Of a stretch of DNA of 64,000 nucleotides, positions 1 through 9,000 are shown in pieces (positions within the stretch are counted from its first letter, which is position 1; each line of letters begins with the position of its first letter). The notes below the pieces were generated by a model. It was not told where the DNA came from. It was given only the letters and a program-made list of their open reading frames with translations, and made no database searches. Both the position numbers and the translations under genes were made by a program. Source of the DNA: Caldilineaceae bacterium. Lineage in GTDB: Bacteria; Chloroflexota; Anaerolineae; Caldilineales; Caldilineaceae. Where the stretch lies: NCBI GenBank assembly GCA_011523365.1, contig WTGY01000182.1:44317-108316 (forward strand). Direction: 5' to 3'.

Positions 1-2
1 GC

Positions 3-863
3 AATCAGTGGGGGGATATCGATGAAGTCACGGCCTGGTCGACTGTGCGGGCTGCATACGACGCAGGCATGACACTGTTCGATGTTGCGGAGTCGTACGG
101 CATCCCCAACGGTCTGTCGGAGATGCGGGTAGGCCGGGCCTTGACCGGCATCCGCCACAATGTGATCCTGGTCAGCAAGATCGGTAACTGGGCACAACGC
201 ACGGGTGGAGAGATTCCCAAGAACAGTGTTGATTCGATTCGGATTTCCGGCCACGCGATCCTGGGCCGGCTGCGCACCGACTGGGTGGATGTGATCCTCT
301 GCCACAAAGGAAACCTGGACGATCCGACCGTCTATTTGGAGGGATTCGAGGCCCTTAAGGAGGAGGGGTGCCTGCGCGTTTACGGTATCTCGACCAACGA
401 CCTGGACGTTCTCAAGCGATTCAACCGCGAAGGAACATGCAGTGTTGTGCAGGTGGACTACTCTCTGCTTAACCGCGAGCCAGAGAAGGCGTTTCTGCCC
501 TACTGCGAGGAGCACGGCATTGCCGTGATGGTTAGAGGTCCCCTGGCTAAGGGCCTGTTGTCCGGCCGCTATACGAAGGGTGCAGTGTTCACAGATGCAG
601 TTCGGGCAAGCTGGAACGAGGGCGGCGCGCAGCAGGACCAGTTCGAGGCACGTGCAGTGCAGGTCGGACGGCTTAGCGAGGTCGTCTCAGCAGGTGAAGA
701 GATGGTACAGGCTGCGATTCGGTATACCTTTAGTCATCCGGCCGTATCTGTGTCGATCCCCGGGGCGAAGTCGGCTGAGCAGGCGCGTACGAATGCCGAC
801 GCAGGCAGCAGAGCGCTCTCTGAGGAAGAGGCGGACGGTTTGCGGGCTGCAGTCGAAGGGTAA
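3..863 (+). CDS. Aldo/keto reductase (5' end outside window)
   Basis: The reading frame is open to the left edge and already encodes family sequence before the first possible start (a GTG at 45), so the N-terminus lies outside the window. The protein is an NAD(P)H-dependent oxidoreductase of the aldo/keto reductase family, a TIM barrel acting on sugar or other carbonyl/alcohol groups. Counting from the GTG, the catalytic tetrad is visible: Asp13 and Tyr18 in FDVAESYG, Lys45 in LVSKIG and His87 in ILCHKG. A cofactor-binding segment (SIPGAKSAEQ) lies near the C-terminus. The enolase-superfamily dehydratase that follows suggests a sugar-acid catabolic role, for example sugar dehydrogenase followed by acid dehydratase. 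The substrate is not predictable from sequence alone. Confidence 0.88.
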   Translation, partial: NQWGDIDEVTAWSTVRAAYDAGMTLFDVAESYGIPNGLSEMRVGRALTGIRHNVILVSKIGNWAQRTGGEIPKNSVDSIRISGHAILGRLRTDWVDVILCHKGNLDDPTVYLEGFEALKEEGCLRVYGISTNDLDVLKRFNREGTCSVVQVDYSLLNREPEKAFLPYCEEHGIAVMVRGPLAKGLLSGRYTKGAVFTDAVRASWNEGGAQQDQFEARAVQVGRLSEVVSAGEEMVQAAIRYTFSHPAVSVSIPGAKSAEQARTNADAGSRALSEEEADGLRAAVEG

Positions 864-1039
864 ACTCTGTTCGAGCAAGCAAACGCGCATACCCAGAGCA
901 GCTGACTGAGAGCGGTTCCTCCTTTCTTGCCAGTTCCGGCCAGGGAGGACGCACCAGGTTTTCGTCAAAACGGGACATTGGATACGGTTACATCTTGACC
1001 CTTACCTGCCGGGATGAAAGGGAGAATTGGGAAGAAGCC

Positions 1040-2203
1040 ATGAAAATAACCGACATCAAGACCTATCCCGCGTGGGTGGGACAACGCAATCAGATGATCG
1101 TGAAGGTTGAGACTGACGAGGGTCTCTATGGTTGGGGAGAGGCAGGCCTGTCAGGCCGTGAACTGGCCGTGACCGGTGCGGTGAACCACTACCGGGAGTT
1201 CCTAATCGGCCGCGATCCGCTGCGAATGGGAGGTTTGTGGCAGGAGATGTACCGCAGTCAGTACTTCGAAGGCGGTCGAGTTCTGACCGCCGCTATTTCG
1301 GCTATTGACATTGCTCTCTACGACATCGCCGGCAAGGCACTCAATGTTCCCGTTTACCAGCTGTTGGGGGGTAAACAGCGGGAACTGGTCCCTTGCTTTG
1401 CCTCGACCGGAGGGGCAACGAAAGAGGAGCTGATCGAGAACGTCCAGCTACTGGTGGACTTGGGCTGGCCCGCTATCAGAGCCGGCCGCAGCCCGGCCCG
1501 CGATGAGGGAGAGCCTGACTATATTTTCGAACCGCGCGAATCTCTGGGCATTACGGCGCAGTGGCTGACTGCCGTACGCGAGGCGATCGGACCGGAGCCT
1601 GTGATGGGAATCGACTACCACCATCGCCTGAGTGTGGCCGAGGCGGCGTCTTTCTGCCAGCGCATGCCATCGGGCACGCTTGACTTTCTGGAAGAACCGA
1701 TCCGTGATGAGACGCCCGAAGCATATGAGGCGCTGCGCAGCATGACCGACGTCCCCTTTGCCATCGGCGAGGAGTTTTCCAGCAAGTGGCAGTTCCTGCC
1801 TTACATCGAGCGGGGCATAACGCAGTTCGCGCGCATCGACGTCTGCAACGTAGGGGGATTGACTGAGGCGGTCAAGGTGGCGGCCATGGCGGAGGCGCAC
1901 TACATAGACCTGATGCCGCATAATCCGCTTGGCCCCATTTGCAGCGCGGCAACGGTCCACCTGGCGGCGGCAGTACCAAACTTTGCCTGGCTTGAGGTGC
2001 GAGTCTCGCCGACGGAGGAAGGCAGATTCTATGACGAAGACTGGTTCCCGGAGCAGCCGGAGCTGAACGGTTACTACTACATCGTGCCAGACGGTCCGGG
2101 GCTCGGAGTCGAGTTCAATGAGGAACGGGCAGAGGCGGAGGCGTTTCGATTCTGGGAGGCTCCCCATCTGCGCCGCCGCGATGGGTCGTACACTAACTGG
2201 TAA
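1040..2203 (+). CDS. Enolase-superfamily dehydratase, galactonate-dehydratase-like
   Basis: A mandelate racemase/muconate lactonizing enzyme-type protein of about 387 residues. These enzymes abstract the proton alpha to a carboxylate using Mg2+ and typically dehydrate sugar acids. The start chosen is the ATG at 1040, preceded by a GGGAGAA/GAAG purine tract; an upstream TTG at 995 is less likely. The N-terminal capping domain is followed by a barrel with the expected metal ligands: Asp in MGIDYHH, Glu in FLEEPI and Glu in IGEEFSS. The catalytic His is in MPHNPLGP, as in D-galactonate dehydratases (DgoD). It sits between an aldo/keto reductase and a VOC protein, consistent with a short aldose or uronate oxidation pathway. 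Family is confident; substrate (galactonate, gluconate, fuconate or similar) is inferred only. Confidence 0.9.
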   Translation: MKITDIKTYPAWVGQRNQMIVKVETDEGLYGWGEAGLSGRELAVTGAVNHYREFLIGRDPLRMGGLWQEMYRSQYFEGGRVLTAAISAIDIALYDIAGKALNVPVYQLLGGKQRELVPCFASTGGATKEELIENVQLLVDLGWPAIRAGRSPARDEGEPDYIFEPRESLGITAQWLTAVREAIGPEPVMGIDYHHRLSVAEAASFCQRMPSGTLDFLEEPIRDETPEAYEALRSMTDVPFAIGEEFSSKWQFLPYIERGITQFARIDVCNVGGLTEAVKVAAMAEAHYIDLMPHNPLGPICSAATVHLAAAVPNFAWLEVRVSPTEEGRFYDEDWFPEQPELNGYYYIVPDGPGLGVEFNEERAEAEAFRFWEAPHLRRRDGSYTNW

Positions 2204-2299
2204 ATCAGCCGGCCTGGCTGCGAGGTTCGCCGTTTCGATTTTCGTGATCTTCAATACCTCCTACCCCATTTGCCGGAGAAAGTTGAGAAACGAGCAAAT

Positions 2300-2719
2300 A
2301 TGAATGTCAAGCAGGCCTTGCCCTTTCTAAAGGTATCGGATATGCAGGCGTCGGTCCGCTTTTATGTAGATGGACTGGGCTGCGAAATCAAGCAGAAGTG
2401 GGAGCCCGACGGGCAGCTGCGATGGTGCTGGCTGGCGCTGGGAGAAGCTGCAATGATGTTACAGCAGTTCCCTACGTCGGGCCACGACTCCTGGAGTCCG
2501 TCAGGGAAAGTGGGAGAGGGTGTTACGATCGTCTTCATTTGTGAAGACGCGTTGCAGTTCTTCGACGAGGTCAGGGCGCGGGGGCTCGACGCTACGCGAC
2601 CTTTTGTCAGCAACGGCATGTGGCTCACGTCGCTGACCGACCCCGATGGGTACCGGCTCGACTTCGAGAGCGATACTGATGTACCTGAAGGTACGAGACA
2701 CGGAGAGGAGGGGAGGTAG
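2300..2719 (+). CDS. VOC/glyoxalase family protein
   Basis: A protein of about 139 residues of the vicinal oxygen chelate fold (glyoxalase, bleomycin resistance, dioxygenase). It shows the usual beta-alpha-beta-beta-beta repeats: FLKVSDMQASVRFYVDGLG at the start and TSLTDPDGYRLDFES near the end, where DPDGY/LDFES carries a conserved metal-site Glu. The ATG at 2300 is preferred over an upstream start at 2270 because family sequence begins directly with MNVKQALPFLKVSD; there is no strong ribosome-binding site. It lies about 100 bases after the dehydratase gene and is probably co-transcribed with it. Function could be a lyase, isomerase or resistance protein; no specific substrate can be assigned. 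Confidence 0.85.
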   Translation: MNVKQALPFLKVSDMQASVRFYVDGLGCEIKQKWEPDGQLRWCWLALGEAAMMLQQFPTSGHDSWSPSGKVGEGVTIVFICEDALQFFDEVRARGLDATRPFVSNGMWLTSLTDPDGYRLDFESDTDVPEGTRHGEEGR

Positions 2720-2960
2720 TTAGAGATGTCTTCTTCGAATCCGAAACGGCTTCGGCGCGGGCAAACGCAGAGCCCGGCACAGGGTATGTTCTGAGGGCAA
2801 GCGCGCCTTTTCCGATCTTCCTCGCTGCGACATTCCCCACCCTTGGAGGCTGGTGCCTTCTCGGAAAGACTGAAGTTTCGAGTTGGCCGACTACCCGTCT
2901 TAAGACTCTTTGAGAGCCGTTCAAAGTCGCGACTGTTGCGGCAATGTTGGGCGAAAGAAG

Positions 2961-2987
2961 GGCCCCCGCCATCGCTTGGCGGGGGCC
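2961..2987 (-). terminator. Hairpin terminator after the large repeat protein
   Basis: A perfect 10-bp inverted repeat, GGCCCCCGCC and GGCGGGGGCC, with a 7-base loop. On the minus strand it is followed by a pyrimidine-rich tract (CTTCTTTCGCC) and sits about 108 bases beyond the stop of the 2706-residue gene. It may also serve the + strand genes converging from the left, but no U-tract is visible on that side. The rest of the 2720-3094 gap holds no convincing gene. Confidence 0.55.
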
Positions 2988-3094
2988 GCGGGTTGAGCCG
3001 GGCCAGGCTCCTGGTGCACAGGTATTTGGCTGTCAGGATACGCGCCGTTTGGCGAGCATCGATTCTGATTGGCAGGTCGGTGCGACCAGGCCGC

Positions 3095-6000
3095 TCAGGG
3101 AACGGAGGCTACCGTGCCTGTCTCCGGCTGCGAAGGTAAAGAACTGTATGTTCCCTCCTCGCGCGTGTCGATCCGGACTTCCGCGATCTGCCGACCGCTG
3201 CTATTGGTTCCACACCAGGCAGAGATCAGGCTTCGTTGCGGCAGCGTCAGGAAACTCAAGCTCTTGGCGTTTGGAGCCGTTGCTACGACGGCATTCTCCA
3301 AAGAGAAGTAATTGTTTGATTCGGTGCCTGACCGGTAGTAGAGATTGTAGAGATCCGAACAGGCATTTGCGTCATTCCAACTGACTTCGAGATTGATTCT
3401 GCCGTCCTGCGGCAGCGACAGTTCAATTGTGATCGAGTTCACTGCGATATGCTGGCGATTGGCTGATTCCACAGTAGAGGCGGATTCCAGCAAGGTGGTC
3501 GCATGCACCGTCAGGTCATCATCCGGCGCCGAAACAGTACTCGAGGAGAGCCGCGTCACGCCCGGAAGGAGACCGGCAAGATTGGTAAGGTCGCGGTAGA
3601 CCCATGTCAGGCCTGTTGTGCCAGCCAGCCTGATTTGGAGCCAGTCTGTCTGTGCGTTGACACCGATGATTTGAGCCCAAGTTCCCTCTGAAATCGTAGT
3701 CACGAGACTGTAGCCAGTGCCAGGGCCCGACCGCACATTGAGTACGGGCGTGGCGACGATGGCAACCGGCAGCATTGCGATTTCGGCGCTGGTGATGCGC
3801 TTCACGTTGTAGAGGTTGCCGACCAAGACGGTAAGGTCCTCACGTATCCAACCCAGCTGGCTCAATCCGTCGATCTCGACCAGATACCAGTTCTCGTCCG
3901 GGCTGAGCCCCACAATCCTAGCCCGGGTTCCCTGGCTAACAACCTTCAGGATGCCGTAGGTCACGGCGGGGCCCACACGGATGTTGACCCGGGAAGGATA
4001 GGTAACGGCGATTGGTCGGTCGACGTTTGTGGGGGTTTCGGGCTGACTCACTTGCCCAGAACCGATCCGTCTGACCCCGGCAAGTGAGCCGATCACAGTG
4101 GTCAGATTGCGATAGATCCAGGCTGGTTCGGCCAAGCTGGGCAACTCCACGAGGAGCCACTCTTCCTGAGGGTCGATACCGACGATCTCTGCCCGCGTGC
4201 CTTGTGGAACCGTAGTAACGATTTCGTATTCGGTTCCTGGACCTCTGCGGACGTTGAGGACGGCAGGGCTGGTGACCGCGACCGGATTGGCGCTACAGGA
4301 GTCATTTCCGTCCACTTCTGTGGATGCGTAGTCGTCCACTTCGGCCGACGTGTACTGCCTGACGCCTCCGAGGAAGCCCTTTACTGTCGTCAGACCTGCG
4401 TAAATCCAGGCAGGCGTAGTCAGGGCGTCCAGTTCGACCTTATACCATTCGGCGTTAGGGCCGATGCCAATTATTGTGGCCTGCGTCCCTCTGGGCACGG
4501 TTGTCAGAATCCTGTAAGTAAGACCCGGCCCGGCGCGCACATTCATAATGGCTGGCGTTGTCGTCGCGATGGGGCCGTCGGCCGGCTTGGGAATGAGATT
4601 AATTTCCCATCGTTCAAGGAATCGGACGCCATCCAGTGCGCCTTCGACCCTTGTGAAGTTCTGACAGACCCATACCATGTTGCTTACCGCGTCGATTTGG
4701 ACCTGGAACCAGACGTCAGCGGGGTCCCTGCCATAGATGTTTCCTCGCGTCCCGGCCGGAACCGTCGCAGTTACCTCGTAGTCGAGCCCCGGGCCTCTGC
4801 GCACGTTGAGCCAAGGCGGTAGTGTAATTGCGACAGGAACGGGAGACGGCGACCAATGTTGTTGCTGGGACGGCGGGGGGGACGACGCAGGGGGAACATA
4901 TTTCTGCTGATTGTTTGAACCGCCGCCGCCTGAGTTTTTCTTAGAACCCGAGTTACCGCCGCCGCCCTGGTTGCCGCTACCGGGGTTTCCGCCAGGGCTT
5001 TTGCCTCCCTGATTGCCTCCGTTATTTCCTGGTTGGCCAGGAGGGCCACTTTGGCCTGCACTGACGGTAATGGTGAATGTGTCACTAGCGGATGCCTGCG
5101 CACCGTCGGAGACCGAGTAGGTGACGACTTTCGTCTCCGCCTGAGTTGGTGTACCGGTGATCGTGCGGGTGCCATTGACGAAGGACAGGCCGGCAGGCAG
5201 TGTGGTGACTCCGTATGCGTAGGGCGAATAGCCCCCGCTGGCTGCGGGTAGTTGTTGCGTAAACAGCGTCCCAACGGTGGCGGAAAACTCATTCGTATCT
5301 CCCAAGGACAGCTGCAGAGGATCCTGCGTGCTGCCCCCTCCAGTGCCGCCAGGTTGGCCGTTGGGTGACGCACTGACAGTTATGGTAAATGTGTCTCTGG
5401 CGGAAGCTCGCGTTCCGTCCGTGACGGAGTAGGTGACAATCCTGGTTTCGGCGGTCGTAGGTGTACCGGTGATGGTGCGAGATGCGTGCTCGAAACTCAG
5501 GCCGTCGGGGAGGATGGTGACGCCGTAGGCGTAAGGTGACGATCCTCCACTGGCCGCGGGCAACGGCTGCGTGAACAGAACGCCGACCGTCGCGGCGAAT
5601 TCTTTTGTGACGCCAACTGAAAGTTGCAGCGAACCCGGCGTGATGCCTTCGTCTTCGGTTCCAACGGGTTGGTCGGGTTGGGCTTCGTTCACTGTAATCG
5701 TGAAGGTATCGCGGGCGGTGTTGCGGTTACCGTCGGACACTGAGTACGTAATGACTTTCGTTACAGCGGTTGAGGGCATTCCAGTAATGGTGCGCGTTGC
5801 ATGCTCGAAGGTCAAGCCGTCCGGAAGGGTAGTTACACCGTAAGCGTAGGGGGAGGATCCTCCGCCGGCTTCAGGGAGTTGCTGTGTGAAAAGCTGCCCA
5901 ACAGTGGCCGAGAACCCGGTCGGGACCATAAGAGTGAGGGGCGCCGGGTTTACGGTGATGGTGAAGTCGTCGCGTACCTGGTTGTTGTTGGCGTCCGTCG

Positions 6001-9000
6001 CCGTATAGGTGACGTCAGTCGTACCCACTGCTATTGGGGTGCCCGAAAGGGTGTGAGAGCTTTCATTGAAGGTCAGGCCGGCGGGCAGTGCCGTGACAGC
6101 GTATCGATACGGTGAAGTGCCTCCGTTGGCGGCCGGTAGCTGTTGTGTGAACGGCTCCCCCACCGTGAGTGTGAATCCAGTGGTATCGCTAAGGGTGAGG
6201 GCAGGGAGGACAGGGGGATTCTGGGTTCCACCGCCATTATCGCCGTTGTTGCCGTTATTATTATTGTTGTTATTGTTGTTATTGTTGTTGTTGCCAACCA
6301 GACTCTGATCCAGATCGGTCACAGTTATTTTGAACATGACACTGTCTTGGTCGTCGTCAGCGTCGGTTACGGTGTAGGTCACGTTGGCGATCTCCACCTG
6401 GGTCAGCGTGCCAGAAACGGTCCGCGTCTCGGTGATGAATTGGAGCCCGGCGGGCAGACCTGTCGCTGAGTAGGCAAGGGGGGGCAGGCCTCCAGTGGCC
6501 TCGGGAAGTTGAAGGGTGAAGAGATCGTCTTTCATTCCTGACGTATCGGAGATTGTTTGCAGAACCGGGAGCGTATGGACGTTGATCGTGAAATCCACAG
6601 CGGCCGAGTCGAAGTCTTCGTCAATAACTGTGTATGTAACCGCAGTGGAGCCGGCTGAATCGGGCCTGCCAGACAGAATTCGAGTTACGGGGTCGAAGTG
6701 TAATCCGGACGGTAAAGTCGAGATCGTATAGGTGTAGGGTGGGTCTCCGTTGGATCCTACTGGCAGTTCCGCACGCAGGAGGCTTCCGATCTTCAGGTGC
6801 ATGTCGTCTATGGACGGCTCGGAGGGCTGATTGTCGGCTTCGACCGTGAGCGTAAAGGTCTTACTGTCTTCGTCGCCGTCATCGTCTCGCACTGTGTAGG
6901 TTACTGTCGGAGATTCTACGGATTCAGGGGTGCCCGATATCGTACGTGTGCTGTTGATGAAACTGAGTCCGGTCGGCAGATCGGTAGCGGTATAGCTCAG
7001 CGGCGGGTCTCCACCTGCGGCCTCTGGCAGAACCTGGCTGAATGGCGAGCCCACTCTGGCGGTGAACCCCGATACGGTGGGTAGCGTTGGCGCAAGATCG
7101 GCTGCGACGGTGAAAACAAAGGTCGTGGTATCCTCATCCCCATCTTCGTCTGTGACCGTGTAGGTCACAGTTGGAGATTGCACGGTTGTGGGCGTGCCCG
7201 AGATCGTACGCGTGGTGGTGATGAATCTGAGGCCGGCCGGCAGATTGGTAGCGGTATAGCTCAGCGGCAGGTCTCCACCCGCGGCCGCCGGCAGAACCTG
7301 GCTGAATGGCGAGTTCACTTTGACGGTGAACCCCGATATGGTGGATAGAGTCGGCGTCAGATCGGCTGCCACGGTGAAAAGGAAGGTCTTGGTGTCTTCA
7401 TCGCCATCCTCGTCTCGAACCGTGTAGGTCACGGTCTTGGATTCCACGGTAGTGGGCGTGCCCTGAATCGTATGTGTACTGGTGATGAAAGTGAGGCCGG
7501 TCGGCAGATTGGTAGCGGTATAGCTCAGCGGCAGGTCTCCACCCGTGGCCGCTGGCAGTACCTGGCTGACGGACGAGTCCACTTTGACGGTGTAGGCTGA
7601 TACATTGGGCAGTTGCGGCTTCAGGTCGGCTGCGACGGTGATGGCAAATGTCGTGCTGTGTTCATCCCCATCCTCGTCTCGAACGGTGTAGGTCACAACT
7701 GGAGCATGCTGAGTTGAAGGCGTACCCTGAATCGTACGTGTGCTCGTGATGAAACTGAGGCCGGTCGGCAGGTTGATAGCGGTATAGCTAAGCGGCAAGT
7801 CTCCACTGGTGGCTGCAGGCAGTTCCTGGCTGAATGGCGAGCCCACCCTGCCCGTGTAACCCGATATGGTGGGAAGTACCGGCTTCAGATCGGCTGCGAC
7901 TGTGAGGACGAACGTCTTGCTGTCTTCATCCCCATCCTCGTCTCGAACGGTGTAGGTCACGGTTGGCGATTCCGCCTCTGTGGGCGTGCCCTGAATCGTA
8001 CGTGTGCTCTTGATGAAACTGAGGCCGGCCGGCAAGTCTGTCGCGAAGTATTCGAGCGGCGAGTCTCCACCTGTGGCCGCTGGCAGCTCCTGGCTGAATG
8101 GCGAGCCTACTCTGCCGGTGTAACCCGATATGGTGGGAAGCGACGGCTTCAGGTCGGCAGCGACTGTGATGGAAAATGTCTTGCTGTCTTCATCCCCGTC
8201 TTCGTCTCGCACTGTGTAGGTCACGGTTGGCGATTCGACGGCTGACGGCGTGCCCTGAATCGTACGTGTGCTGGTGATGAAACTAAGGCCGGTAGGCAGG
8301 TTGGTAGCGGTATAGTCCAGAGGGGGGTCGCCGCTCGTGGCCTCTGGCAGCAACTGGCTGAATGGCGAGTCGACTCTGGCGGAGTACCCTGAAAGGGAGG
8401 GCAGAGTTGGCATCAGATCGGCTGCGATGGTGAAGACAAAAGTCGTGCTGGCTTCGTCGCCATCAGCGTCGCGAACCGTGTAGGTCACGGTTGGCGTTTG
8501 TTCGGTTGTGGGTGTACCGGTAATCGTACGTGTGGTCGTGATGAAGGTAAGGCCGGTCGGGAGGTTCGTGGCGTTGTAACTTAGGGGTGCATCTCCTCCG
8601 GTGCCCTCCGGCAGCTGCCGGGTGAAGAGACTCCCTTTCCTAGCTGAGATGGCTGATATCGACGGGGCGGTCGGCGCGAGATCCTGGTTGACCGTGATTG
8701 TGAATTCTACGTAGTCCGAGTCGTCGTCGCTGTCGGTAACGGTGTACCTTACAGTAAACGATCCATGGCCGGTCGGCGTGCCTGCAATCGTGCGATTCGT
8801 TTCCGTGAAGAGTAGACCGTCAGGCAGACCCGTAGCGCGATAGGATAGCGTACCATCTCCTCCGCTGCCTTCGGGCAGCTGATGGCTAAATGGGGCATTC
8901 TGCGTGGCAGTCAATGTCGAAACGCTCGGCGCCGACGGTGTCAGATTGGGATTGACGGTGATGGTGAATTCGACATAGTCTGAGTCGCCATCGCTGTCGC

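Noticed and set aside
1448..2254. 268-codon frame antisense to the enolase-superfamily gene
   Set aside because: Lies opposite a gene with intact catalytic residues and has no recognisable features.
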